From UBA5189 sp040389445 (GTDB lineage Bacteria > Chloroflexota > Limnocylindria > Limnocylindrales > CSP1-4): a stretch of 64,000 nucleotides of DNA. The notes under the pieces were generated by a model that had not been told where the DNA came from, did not search any database, and saw nothing but the letters and a program-made list of their open reading frames with translations. The stretch lies in assembly GCA_040389445.1 (NCBI GenBank), contig JAZJZX010000022.1, forward strand, positions 25,915 to 89,914. The letters are read 5' to 3'. The translations under genes were made by a program, and so were the position numbers. Positions 40,196-48,995 of the stretch are shown piece by piece (the stretch's first letter is position 1; every line of letters begins with the position of its first letter).

Positions 40196-42025
40196 GTGAG
40201 CGTGAATCGCCGTCCGGTCCGCCGGGATGGGCGGGCGGGATCAGGCCGGAGCGGCCGCGGCGTGTCGTCGGGCACGCCGATCGTTCCGGATGAGCTGCAG
40301 GTGGACCGTCGGCCCGTGGTTCCCAGCGGTGGTGGCGGGCCGGGTTCGGGCCACGGGCCCGGTTCGGGCGGCGGGCCGGGTTCGGGCGGCGGGGCGGGTG
40401 GCGGGGCGGGTGGCCGGCTCGCGCGGTTGGCGCAGGCCGTGCTCATGCGCGACCGGGTTGTGCTCGCCGCGCTCCTGACGCTCGCGGCGCTTGCCCGATT
40501 CCCGGGTCTGGCGGGGCGCGGCGACTTCGACGGAGACCAGGGCCACGACATGCTGACGCTGCTCCGGTTCGTGCGGGATGGGCAGATCCCGCTCCTCGGT
40601 CCCCCCACCTCGATCGGGGAGTTCCACCACGGCGCGGCGTACTACTTCCTCCTCGCTCCGTTGGCGTGGCTGTCCGGTGCGGATCCGATCGCCGTGCTGG
40701 CGGGCATCGCCGGGCTCGGCACCGCGGCAGTCGGCGTCACCTGGTGGCTTGCGCGCAGCATCGGCGGGCGCGTTGCCGGCCTCATCGCCGGATTGCTCCT
40801 GGCGGTGTCACCTGCGGCGATCGCGGAATCGACGTTCATCTGGAACCCGAATCCCATCCCGTTCTTCGCGGTCCTGGCGCTGGCGGCCGCGTGGCGCGCC
40901 CGTGTCACGGGCCGGGCGCGCTGGTGGACGCTGGGGATTGCCAGCGCCGGCATGGTCGCCCAGCTCCACGTCCTCGGGATCGTGTTCCTGCCCCCGGTCA
41001 TGGCCCTCGGGATCGTCGAAGCGGCCCGCGCATCCCGGGCCGGCGACCATCTGCGCTTGAAAGCGATCCTCACCGGCATCGCCGGTGGCCTTGCGCTGGT
41101 CCTGCTGCTGTTCGTTCCGTTGCTCGTGTACGAGCTCCAGTCCGGGTTCCTCGAGACGCGCCAGGTCATCGGCTGGTTCACGGCACCCGGCGGTGATCCG
41201 GTGGGCTTCCTCGATCCATTCGAGGGTTTCATGGTCACCGGCCTGCGCGTCATCGGCTGGCCGCTCGTCGGCCTCGTGACCTCGGCTCCGTTTGCCTCGA
41301 TCCTGATGGTCAGCATCGCTCTCGTGCTGGGCCTCTGGCTGATGGTCGAGGGACGCGGCGACCAGCGAACGGCGGCGCGATGGCTCGGATTCACCATTGC
41401 CTGGAGCACGCTCACCCTGTCCCTGCTGGCACCATCACTGCGGTCGGTGGTTGCCGGACTTCCCAACGACCACTACCACGCGTTCGTTGATCCAGCGGTG
41501 GTGATCTTGCTGGCGCTGTCGATACGGGCGCTCGCGGCGGGCGCGGGCCTGCACCTGGCCGTGGATCGCGCCGCCCGCGCCCTGCTCACCGCGGCGTTGG
41601 TGGGTCTCGTGCTGTTTGACGTCGGACGATGGCCGCCACTGACCCAGGCGAACGGCGGCTGGCAGCTGGCCAGGGAGGCCGGCGAGCGGATCGTGAGGGC
41701 GGCGCCTCGGGCCGCGTTCGACGTACGGGGTCTTCCGGTGTTCAAGACAACCGAGGGGATCGGGTTCCCGATCATTGCCGCCGGAGGAACGGCCGAGATC
41801 GCGACGGGTCGGGAATCGTCGCGCCGACCGCTCGCGGAGGGAACGACGCTCGTGATCGTCTGCGATCGTCTCTTCGAGCAACTCATCGGCGATGCCTGCG
41901 GCGGACCGGCCGAGACGCGCTTCCTCGTAAGGCTCTCAACGAGCGGAGCGGGCAGCGGTGAGCTCGTCCTCGTGGATCGTTTCAACGCCTCGCCCCGGAC
42001 CTCGGTCTCGATCTATCGTCGCTAG
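40196..42025 (+). CDS. Large PMT/ArnT-like GT-C membrane glycosyltransferase
   Basis: This protein of about 609 residues has a positively charged, Gly/Ser/Pro-rich start (about 1-80) and then eleven or so membrane helices. The outer loop FDGDQGHDMLTLLRFVRDGQ follows the first helix, with STSIG-like EFHHGAAYYFLLAPLAWLSG next. These are features of GT-C sugar transferases of the PMT type. A soluble C-terminal domain of about 130 residues follows. GTG 40196 (or GTG 40202) is chosen. The gene converges with the XRE gene, with a strong hairpin between them. Confidence 0.8.
   Translation: MSVNRRPVRRDGRAGSGRSGRGVSSGTPIVPDELQVDRRPVVPSGGGGPGSGHGPGSGGGPGSGGGAGGGAGGRLARLAQAVLMRDRVVLAALLTLAALARFPGLAGRGDFDGDQGHDMLTLLRFVRDGQIPLLGPPTSIGEFHHGAAYYFLLAPLAWLSGADPIAVLAGIAGLGTAAVGVTWWLARSIGGRVAGLIAGLLLAVSPAAIAESTFIWNPNPIPFFAVLALAAAWRARVTGRARWWTLGIASAGMVAQLHVLGIVFLPPVMALGIVEAARASRAGDHLRLKAILTGIAGGLALVLLLFVPLLVYELQSGFLETRQVIGWFTAPGGDPVGFLDPFEGFMVTGLRVIGWPLVGLVTSAPFASILMVSIALVLGLWLMVEGRGDQRTAARWLGFTIAWSTLTLSLLAPSLRSVVAGLPNDHYHAFVDPAVVILLALSIRALAAGAGLHLAVDRAARALLTAALVGLVLFDVGRWPPLTQANGGWQLAREAGERIVRAAPRAAFDVRGLPVFKTTEGIGFPIIAAGGTAEIATGRESSRRPLAEGTTLVIVCDRLFEQLIGDACGGPAETRFLVRLSTSGAGSGELVLVDRFNASPRTSVSIYRR
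40329..40414. repeat. Gly/Ser-rich coding repeat in the PMT-like gene
   Basis: GGC/GGG and TCG codons repeat in imperfect 15-18 base units here, encoding a run of Gly-Pro-Gly-Ser type residues. It lies in the N-terminal soluble tail before the first membrane helix and may vary in length between strains. Confidence 0.7.
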
Positions 42026-42046
42026 CACCGGTCCGTGGCCGGAATC

Positions 42047-42079
42047 GCGAACGCCGGCGCCCCGAACGCCGGCGTTCGC
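42047..42079. terminator. Bidirectional hairpin between convergent genes
   Basis: A perfect 13-pair stem (42047-42059 with 42067-42079) with loop CCCCGAA sits in the 105-base gap between two converging genes. It is a good bidirectional terminator candidate, without a T-run. Confidence 0.65.
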
Positions 42080-42130
42080 CGTCCCCGAGACCCGGACGTG
42101 GAGGCGTCCAGGTCGTGTGCGAAAGGCAGG

Positions 42131-42802
42131 TCAGTACCGGTCGGGCTTCCGTCCCGGTGGTCTCGTGAGCGTCGAAGCGCCGGACACCCGAGCGGTGACG
42201 CCCGTCTGGCCCATCCCGCTCGAGCGGGGAGGCAGATGCGCGTAGCCGAGCGGGCGCGAGCCGGCAGGCAAGGGTTCGATCCGGGCCGGGCCGTTCGGGT
42301 GACTCCGCTGGGGTCCCAGGGGTCCCGCGGAGCGGCTGGACGACATTCGGTCGGTGTCGGTCCCGGCGCGAGGCGCGAGCGATCCGTCCGGGGCCGACGC
42401 GTCCGGCGTCGTCCCGTTGGTCATCCCATCCCCGCCGTTGAAGGCGCGTCCGAACCGCCGCATCCGCACCGCGAGGTAGTACTCCATGATCTGACGAACC
42501 TGCGCCTCACCAAGAAAATCGTCCGAGCGCAACGCGTACTCGACTCGCGCGGTCGGATTCTGGGCCCCATTGGTCACCAGGCCCAGGTACTGCGCCGCGT
42601 CGGCGTCGTCGCGAATCTCACGCAGCCCGCGGGCCAACGCCGTCGCCGTGCCCAGCGATGGCATCCGATCGCCGCGAATGAGTCGGGAGATCGTCGAATG
42701 ATCCACGCCGGACTGCTGGGCGAGCTGTCGCTGGGACATCTTCTTCGCCTTGAGCTGTGCGCGAAGCCATTCGTTGAAGGCTCGGCCGGTCTGAGTCGTC
42801 AT
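42131..42802 (-). CDS. XRE-family helix-turn-helix regulator with long disordered tail
   Basis: This 223-residue protein has a Cro/CI-type helix-turn-helix at about residues 17-70: KKMSQRQLAQQSGVDHSTIS, then RLIRGDRMPSLGTATALARGL. A mid region to about residue 125 is helical and lacks known ligand domains. The C-terminal 95 residues are Ser/Pro/Gly/Arg-rich and probably disordered. It is followed by the convergent PMT-like gene. It is similar in type to the XRE protein at 24048, but the two are not close copies. Confidence 0.85.
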   Translation of the reverse strand: MTTQTGRAFNEWLRAQLKAKKMSQRQLAQQSGVDHSTISRLIRGDRMPSLGTATALARGLREIRDDADAAQYLGLVTNGAQNPTARVEYALRSDDFLGEAQVRQIMEYYLAVRMRRFGRAFNGGDGMTNGTTPDASAPDGSLAPRAGTDTDRMSSSRSAGPLGPQRSHPNGPARIEPLPAGSRPLGYAHLPPRSSGMGQTGVTARVSGASTLTRPPGRKPDRY

Positions 42803-42984
42803 TGGTTGCTTTCAGGCGCTCCGTTGGGCTGCAGATGCAGATGCGCGATATCCGGACTATCGGATCGCAGCGCCCGATTCCCTATCACCCGTTGGTACCC
42901 GGATCGCCCGGGCGCGCGCCGCCCGTTCTTGTCCGGTCCGGTGCGGTTCCAATCGGTTGTGATCAGTCGGTAGTACCGGGACCG

Positions 42985-44034
42985 TCACTCCCGGATGAGA
43001 CGCGGCTCCAATCCCGAGCCGCGGCGCTTGCCGGAAAGGGCATAGGCGATCGTGCCGAACACGATGATCGTGAGGACGGAAATCGTCCGATCGACGACCG
43101 TGATCGCAAGCGCCTCGGTCTGCGGGACGCCGTACACCAGGGTCAGGAGCCCGACAACCGCACCCTCCACGAACCCGAGCCCGGCCGGCGTGATGGGGAT
43201 CGCCGTGAGGAGGGAGGCCGCCAGCGCGATGAAGAACGCGCCGCTGATCCCGAGGTGCACGTCGGGCAGGCCGAGGGCGATGACGACGAGGAACAGGCGC
43301 GTCGCCTCGGTTGCCCAGATCAGTCCTGTGACGATCACGAGGCCCGGTACGGCGCGCAGTCCGAGCGAGGCGAAGACGCCCTCCTCGAACCGATCGTAGA
43401 ACTCGACGATGCGCTCGGGAAGGGGCAGGCGGACGATGATCCGGCGGCCGAAGTTGCGCAGGGTCAACAGGCCGATCGCGAGGATGACCACGAACACGAT
43501 CCCGGCCCCGAACACGACCTGGACCTCGCTCGGCAATCCGGACCGGAACGACACGAAGCCCGCGGCAAGTCCGAGAACCACGATCGCGAAGAGGTCCAGG
43601 ACGCGTTCGATGAACACCGTCCCGAAGGTCCGGGACAGCGAGACCGGACTGTTGATCTTGAGCAGATAGGCGCGGTAGACGTCCCCGAGCTTGGCCGGCA
43701 CGAGGCAGTTGACCAGCCACGACAGGAAGATGATCTCGGTGGAGTCACGAACCCCGAGCGGGTACCCCGAGCGGCGGACGAGGATGGCCCAGCGCAGGCC
43801 GCGGAGCGGAAAGCCGAGATAGAAGACGCCCAGTGCGAGCAGCAGGATGGAGAAGTTGGCGCCGAGGATCTTGTCGGGCAGCTCGTCCAGGCGGAACCCG
43901 GGAAGGCTCCGCACGAAGAGCCCGAGCAGCACGAGCGGCAGAACGATCGAGATGATGGTTCGGGGCTGGCGGAGCCGTCGCACCAGGGAAAGCTGATCGG
44001 CGGACACCTCGGTGTCGGGTTCGCGGCTCATCAC
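42985..44034 (-). CDS. Lysylphosphatidylglycerol synthase-like TM-region (UPF0104/AglD-type) protein
   Basis: This 349-residue protein has seven to eight membrane helices and the LPG-synthase membrane-region pattern: LVNCLVPAKLGDVYRAYLLK, VFIERVLDLFAIVVLGL, and TPAGLGFVEGAVVGLL. In MprF and AglD-like proteins this region is a flippase. No synthase domain is attached. ATG 44034 overlaps the stop of the PHP gene by four bases. It is the last gene of the long minus-strand supercluster. The cargo is unknown; a lipid or lipid-linked sugar is plausible. Confidence 0.85.
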   Translation of the reverse strand: MMSREPDTEVSADQLSLVRRLRQPRTIISIVLPLVLLGLFVRSLPGFRLDELPDKILGANFSILLLALGVFYLGFPLRGLRWAILVRRSGYPLGVRDSTEIIFLSWLVNCLVPAKLGDVYRAYLLKINSPVSLSRTFGTVFIERVLDLFAIVVLGLAAGFVSFRSGLPSEVQVVFGAGIVFVVILAIGLLTLRNFGRRIIVRLPLPERIVEFYDRFEEGVFASLGLRAVPGLVIVTGLIWATEATRLFLVVIALGLPDVHLGISGAFFIALAASLLTAIPITPAGLGFVEGAVVGLLTLVYGVPQTEALAITVVDRTISVLTIIVFGTIAYALSGKRRGSGLEPRLIRE

Positions 44035-44744
44035 GATCCCGCCCCGGGACGCACGCGTCCCCGTCCGCGGACACGATTGACGACCTTCGCGACCGGAGTC
44101 ACCAGCCGCACGTACGCGGATGCGCGGCCCATCACCAGCTCCGACCCGGCGATCAGGGCGGCACGGAGATCCCCGGCCGATTCCGGTGCTCCGCGGACGA
44201 CCGTGTAGGCGACGCCGATCTCGGTGGCCGTGTGCGCATCCGAGACCGCGACGCCGGGGACGCCGGCTGCACGGGCGAGCTCGGCCGCATGGTCATTCCC
44301 GTTGCCGAACATGAGCCGGGCGTTCCAGGTCTCGATCCAGTCCACCGTGCCGGCAAGCGCCTCGAGGCTTCGCGGCGTCCCCTGCTTCGCGAGGGAGCCG
44401 CGAAACCGATCGAAGGGATGCGGGATCCCCACCAGCCCGCCCTGCTCGCGTACCGCGGCGATCGTGTCCGCAGCGGACATACCCGGTCGCACCGCCGCCG
44501 AGAGGAACAACCCGATGAGATCGCCGTCCCGTGTCCGGATCTCCTCGCCCACCAGGACGGTGAGCCCATCCGGAGCGAGGTCACGGGCAGCCAGCGCGCC
44601 ATCGATCCGATCGTGATCCGTGATCGCCAGGTGGGTCAGCCCGCGCTTGACCGCGGCCGCGACGACGCTCCGGGGCGCTGCGAGCGAGTCGAAGCTCGCC
44701 GACGTGTGGCAGTGGAGGTCGATGAACGACCGGGCTGCGATCAC
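44031..44744 (-). CDS. PHP-domain phosphoesterase
   Basis: This 237-residue protein has the PHP metal-binding signature FIDLHCHTSASFDS, then ITDHDRIDGAL, GIPHPFDRFRG and VSDAHTATEIG. These four motifs supply the His and Asp ligands of a trinuclear metal centre. Members hydrolyse phosphate esters, including nucleotides. It overlaps the downstream membrane gene by four bases and follows the mreB gene by 16. Substrate unknown. Confidence 0.9.
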   Translation of the reverse strand: MIAARSFIDLHCHTSASFDSLAAPRSVVAAAVKRGLTHLAITDHDRIDGALAARDLAPDGLTVLVGEEIRTRDGDLIGLFLSAAVRPGMSAADTIAAVREQGGLVGIPHPFDRFRGSLAKQGTPRSLEALAGTVDWIETWNARLMFGNGNDHAAELARAAGVPGVAVSDAHTATEIGVAYTVVRGAPESAGDLRAALIAGSELVMGRASAYVRLVTPVAKVVNRVRGRGRVRPGAGS

Positions 44745-44760
44745 CGGCCGCCTGTCGCGG

Positions 44761-45759
44761 CTACAGCGACTGGACCAGCGACTTCTTGAAGAAGCCGTAG
44801 TGCTTGAGTGCCTCGCCCGTCCCGAGGGCCACGCAGTTCAGCGCGTTCTCCGCGACGTGGCACGGCACTCCGGTCACCTGCGTCAGGAGCTTGTCGATGT
44901 TCCGCAGCAGCGATCCGCCACCCGACATGACCATGCCCTTGTCGATGATGTCGGACGAAAGTTCGGGCGGGGTCTGCTCGAGCACGTGTCGGACCGCGGC
45001 CACGAGCTGCTGGAGCGGGGCCTCGATGGCCTCCATCACCTCTGACGAGGTGATGGGGATGGTGCGCGGCAGACCGGCGATGAGATCACGGCCGCGAACC
45101 TCCATGGTCAGCTCGCGCTCGAGCGGAAGGGCAGTCCCGATCGTGATCTTGACCTCTTCGGCCGTGCGCTCGCCGATCATGAGGTTGTACTTCTTGCGGA
45201 TGTACGACGCGATGTGCTCGTCGAACTTGTTGCCCCCGACCCGAAGGGAAGTCGACACGACGATCCCGCCCAGGGCGATGACGGCGATCTCGCTGGTCCC
45301 GCCGCCGATGTCGATGACCATGTTGCCGGAGGGCCCGCTGATCGGGACGTTGGCTCCGATCGCCGCCGCCAGTGGCTCCTCGATGAGGTAGGCCTCCTTG
45401 GCACCGGCCTTCAGGGCGGCATCACGAACGGCGCGCTTCTCCACGGAGGTCACACCCGCCGGGACGCTGATCATGACCTCGGGGCCGCTGAACATGAACT
45501 TGCCGCCGGTCGCCTTGTTGATGAAGAAGCGGAGCATCGCCTCGGTGATGACGTAGTCGGCGATGACCCCGTCCTTCATCGGACGAATGGCCGTGATGTT
45601 GCCCGGCGTGCGGCCGATCATCTCGCGGGCCTCCTCGCCGACCGCACGAATGCGATTCTCGTCGTCGACCGCGACGACAGAGGGTTCCTGGATGACGATG
45701 CCCTTGCCCTCGACGTGGACGAGGACGTTGGCCGTGCCGAGATCGATGCCAATCTTCAT
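44761..45759 (-). CDS. mreB: MreB-like rod-shape determining protein (MreB/Mbl)
   Basis: This 332-residue actin-like ATPase shows the family motifs: GIDLGTANVLVHVEGKGIVI, GNMVIDIGGGTSEIAVIALG, the MSGGGSLLRNIDKLL motif near the C-terminus, and NITAIRPMKDGVIADY. MreB filaments at the membrane position peptidoglycan synthesis. It directly follows murA, whose stop overlaps its ATG by four bases, linking precursor synthesis to wall placement. No mreC/mreD is present next to it. It could equally be named mbl. Confidence 0.95.
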   Translation of the reverse strand: MKIGIDLGTANVLVHVEGKGIVIQEPSVVAVDDENRIRAVGEEAREMIGRTPGNITAIRPMKDGVIADYVITEAMLRFFINKATGGKFMFSGPEVMISVPAGVTSVEKRAVRDAALKAGAKEAYLIEEPLAAAIGANVPISGPSGNMVIDIGGGTSEIAVIALGGIVVSTSLRVGGNKFDEHIASYIRKKYNLMIGERTAEEVKITIGTALPLERELTMEVRGRDLIAGLPRTIPITSSEVMEAIEAPLQQLVAAVRHVLEQTPPELSSDIIDKGMVMSGGGSLLRNIDKLLTQVTGVPCHVAENALNCVALGTGEALKHYGFFKKSLVQSL

Positions 45760-47102
45760 GAAGGTGTGCCGGGATCCTCTTCCTGAACGCGCTCAATCCT
45801 GGCGCCGAGATCCAGGAACTTCGCCTCGATGTTCTCATACCCGCGCCGGACATGGTGCCCACCGTGAATCGTGGATGTCCCGGTGGCGGCCAGGGCGGCC
45901 AGGATGAGGGATGCACCGGCCCGCAGATCAGAGATCTCCACATCCGCTCCCCGGAGGCTGACGGGGCCGTCCACGATCGCGTGATGGGCGTCGGGCAGCT
46001 CCACCGATGCTCCCATCTTGCGCAGCTCGGTCATCCACTCGAGGCGATCCTCGAAGATCGCCTCGTGCACCGTCGAGCGGCCGTTCGCCTGGGTCAGCAG
46101 GACGCTGGTGGGCGGCTGGAGATCCGTGGCCAGGCCGGGGTACGGCGCCGTCTCGATCCTGGCCGGGCGGAACTGGCCCGGCCCCACGCCGGTCGCGTCC
46201 ACGGTCAGGGTGTCGTGTCCGCAGTCGACCACGAGGCCCATGGATCCGAGGATCTCCACGAGCGCGTCCAGGTGATCACACCGGGCGCTCGTCAGCGTGA
46301 TCCTGCCACCGGTCATCGCCGCAGCGATCGCGAATGTTCCAGCCTCGATCCTGTCCGGCACCACACGATGGTCGGCACCCCGAAGGCGCTTCTTCCCATG
46401 AACCTCGATCGTGTCAGGGGCCGTTCGCTGAACATCCGCACCCATCTTGCGCAGGAAGTCGATGAGATCGTCCACCTCGGGTTCCCGGGCCGCCGGGCGG
46501 ATCACGGTGTGCCCTTCGGCAAGAGTTGCCGCGAGCATGGCGTTCTCGGTGCCCATCACCGACACGAACGGGAAGGTGACCTCACCGCCCCGGAGCCGGC
46601 CGGGAGCCTTGGCGTAGTAGTAGCCGTAGCGGTAGCTGATCTCGGCCCCGAGGGCGCGCATGGCGTCGACGTGGAGATCCACCGGCCGCCGACCGATCCG
46701 GTCGCCGCCGGGGTTGCTGATGATGACCTCGCCGAACCGGGTCAGGAGAGGACCAAGGAGCATGAAGCTGGACCGCATCTTCGCGGCCGCTTCGAGCGGA
46801 ACGAACAGCCAGTCCACGTCGCCGGCCGAGATCTCGTAGGTGTTCGGTTCCGGGTGATCCACCACGACCCCGAGGTCTCGCAGGGTCCCGGCCATGGCGC
46901 GGACGTCCTCGATCTCGGGGACGTTGGTCAGTCGGCAGCGCTCGCCCGTCAGCACCGCGGCGGCGAGCAGCTTGAGCGCGGCGTTCTTGGCACCCGCGAC
47001 GGTCACGGTTCCATGGAGCGCCGCGCCACCGGTCACCCGGAACGCCTCCCGCGGGACGGGCTGCGGAACGTACTCCCAGTGAAAGGGTCGGGGTTCGGCC
47101 AC
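45756..47102 (-). CDS. murA: UDP-GlcNAc 1-carboxyvinyltransferase MurA, Asp variant
   Basis: This 448-residue protein catalyses the first committed step of peptidoglycan synthesis, transfer of enolpyruvate from PEP to UDP-GlcNAc. The family pattern is clear: VAGAKNAALKLLAA (Lys39, Asn40) and SNPGGDRIGRRPVDLHVDAM. The residue matching E. coli Cys115 is Asp134 (codon 46701-46703). An Asp at this position keeps activity and makes the enzyme insensitive to fosfomycin, as known in Mycobacterium and Chlamydia MurA. It starts six bases after atpC ends, and its stop overlaps mreB. Confidence 0.96.
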   Translation of the reverse strand: MAEPRPFHWEYVPQPVPREAFRVTGGAALHGTVTVAGAKNAALKLLAAAVLTGERCRLTNVPEIEDVRAMAGTLRDLGVVVDHPEPNTYEISAGDVDWLFVPLEAAAKMRSSFMLLGPLLTRFGEVIISNPGGDRIGRRPVDLHVDAMRALGAEISYRYGYYYAKAPGRLRGGEVTFPFVSVMGTENAMLAATLAEGHTVIRPAAREPEVDDLIDFLRKMGADVQRTAPDTIEVHGKKRLRGADHRVVPDRIEAGTFAIAAAMTGGRITLTSARCDHLDALVEILGSMGLVVDCGHDTLTVDATGVGPGQFRPARIETAPYPGLATDLQPPTSVLLTQANGRSTVHEAIFEDRLEWMTELRKMGASVELPDAHHAIVDGPVSLRGADVEISDLRAGASLILAALAATGTSTIHGGHHVRRGYENIEAKFLDLGARIERVQEEDPGTPS

Positions 47103-47108
47103 GTGGCA

Positions 47109-47537
47109 CTACCCGCGGCGGCGGGGACCCTCGCGATGGCGTCGTTCGGCGACGCGCTGGCGCAGCAGCGCTACCTGGAGCGCAGCGCGGGCCGCCGCCA
47201 GGTCGGCACCCTCGTGGAAACCACCCTCGAGCGCCTTCTCAGCCTCACGTCGGGCCTCGGCCGCCTTCTCGAGATCGATGTCCGACGCCATGTCGGCCAT
47301 CTCCGCCATCACCACGACCTTGTCTGGCCGTACCTGGAGGAACCCTCCGACGATGGCGAAGGCTTCGACGTCGCCGCCCTTCCGAATCCGGAGCTCGCCA
47401 ACGCCGAGCATCGAGACGAGCGGTGCGTGATGGGGCAGCACGCCGAGCTCGCCCTCGCTTCCCGGCAGGACGACGGCGTCCACCGTGTCGCTGTAGGCAA
47501 GCTTCTCGGGCGTGACGATCTCGAGCAGGAGGGACAT
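47109..47537 (-). CDS. atpC: F-type ATP synthase epsilon subunit
   Basis: This 142-residue protein has the N-terminal beta-sandwich (LEIVTPEKLAYSDTVDAVVL, GELGVLPHHAPLVSMLGVGE, VGGFLQVRPDKVVVM) and a C-terminal helical pair. It couples rotor movement to the catalytic head and can inhibit ATP hydrolysis. It lies four bases after atpD. Confidence 0.95.
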   Translation of the reverse strand: MSLLLEIVTPEKLAYSDTVDAVVLPGSEGELGVLPHHAPLVSMLGVGELRIRKGGDVEAFAIVGGFLQVRPDKVVVMAEMADMASDIDLEKAAEARREAEKALEGGFHEGADLAAARAALQVALLRQRVAERRHREGPRRRG

Positions 47538-47541
47538 CGGA

Positions 47542-48966
47542 TCAGCCTTCCAGCTTCGCCGCGTTGGCCCGCACGTCGTCGATCGTCCCGGCCAGGAAGA
47601 AGGCCTGCTCGGGCAGCGTGTCGACGTTGCCGTCGAGGATCTCCTTGAACGACGCGATCGTGTCCTTGATCGTCACGTACACGCCGGGTCGGCCGGTGAA
47701 GACCTCGCCGACGAAGAACGGCTGGCTCATGAAGCGCTGCAGTCGGCGCGCCCGGGCGACCGTGGCCTTGTCGTCCTCGGACAGCTCGTCGACACCGAGG
47801 ATGGCGATGATCTGCTCGAGGTCCTGGTAGCGCTGGAGGACGCGTTTGGTCTCCTGGGCGACGTCGTAGTGCTCCTGACCCACGATGAGGGGGTCAAGAA
47901 CGCGCGATGTCGAGGTCAGCGGATCGACGGCCGGGTAGATGCCCAGCTCCGCGATGCTCCGCTCGAGGCGGATCGTCGAGTCGAGGTGTCCGAAGGTCGT
48001 GGCCGGCGCGGGGTCCGTGTAGTCGTCGGCGGGCACGAAGACCGCCTGGAGCGACGTGATCGAGCCCTTCTTCGTCGACGTGATCCGTTCCTGGAGCGCG
48101 GCCATCTCGGTCGCAAGGTTCGGCTGGTAGCCGACCGCGGACGGCATCCGGCCGAGGAGTGCCGACACCTCGGAGCCCGCCTGGGTGAACCGGAAGATGT
48201 TGTCGATGAACAGGAGGACGTCGCGGCCCTCCTCATCGCGGAAGTACTCGGCCATGGTCAGGGCGGTCAGGCCGACGCGCAGGCGGGCGCCCGGCGGCTC
48301 GTTCATCTGCCCGAAGACGAAGGCCGTCTTGGCGATGACGCCCGAGTCGGTCATCTCCTTGATGAGGTCGTTGCCTTCGCGCGACCGCTCGCCGACGCCG
48401 GCGAAGACGGACACGCCGGCATGCTCCTGGGCGACGTTCCGGATCAGCTCCTGGATGATGACCGTCTTGCCGACGCCGGCGCCGCCGAAGATGCCGATCT
48501 TGCCGCCCTTCCGGAACGGGCAGATCAGGTCGATGACCTTGAGGCCCGTCTCGAAGACCTCGACGTCGGTCGATTGCTCGTCGAAGGCTGGCGCCGACCG
48601 GTGGATCGGGAGGGAGTGCCTGGCCTCCGCGTCGCCCTTGCCGTCGATCGGCTTGCCGAGGACATCGAAGACGCGGCCGAGGGTGGCCTCGCCGACCGGG
48701 ACCGTGATCGGCGCCCCGGTGTCTCGGACCGCACCGCCACGCGGCAGGCCGTCAGTGGTGGTCATCGCGACGGCGCGGACCCAGTTGTTGCCGAGATGCT
48801 GCTGGACCTCGCAGACGAGCGGATCCTGGCCTTCGCGCTCGAGCTCGACGGCGTTGAAGATGGCCGGGAGATGGCCCGCCGGGAACTCGATGTCGACGAC
48901 CGGTCCGGTGATCTGGATGACGCGGCCGAGGCCGGTGTCCTTGGCTGTCTTCGTCGCGGTTGCCAT
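47542..48966 (-). CDS. atpD: F-type ATP synthase beta subunit
   Basis: This 474-residue catalytic subunit has the nucleotide-binding motif GGAGVGKTVIIQELI, GVGERSREGNDL, FVFGQMNEPPGARLRV and the FIDNIFRFTQAGSEVSALLG region. It carries the catalytic sites on the F1 head. Length and all motifs are standard. It lies between atpG and atpC in the usual order. Confidence 0.98.
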   Translation of the reverse strand: MATATKTAKDTGLGRVIQITGPVVDIEFPAGHLPAIFNAVELEREGQDPLVCEVQQHLGNNWVRAVAMTTTDGLPRGGAVRDTGAPITVPVGEATLGRVFDVLGKPIDGKGDAEARHSLPIHRSAPAFDEQSTDVEVFETGLKVIDLICPFRKGGKIGIFGGAGVGKTVIIQELIRNVAQEHAGVSVFAGVGERSREGNDLIKEMTDSGVIAKTAFVFGQMNEPPGARLRVGLTALTMAEYFRDEEGRDVLLFIDNIFRFTQAGSEVSALLGRMPSAVGYQPNLATEMAALQERITSTKKGSITSLQAVFVPADDYTDPAPATTFGHLDSTIRLERSIAELGIYPAVDPLTSTSRVLDPLIVGQEHYDVAQETKRVLQRYQDLEQIIAILGVDELSEDDKATVARARRLQRFMSQPFFVGEVFTGRPGVYVTIKDTIASFKEILDGNVDTLPEQAFFLAGTIDDVRANAAKLEG

Positions 48967-48995
48967 GTGGTCGGGTGCCTCCTGATACGGCGCGG

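Noticed and set aside
42063..42078. Second SOS box (palindrome CGAACGCCGGCGTTCG)
   Set aside because: The half-sites are separated by six bases instead of four and it lies between convergent genes, so a terminator hairpin is the better reading.
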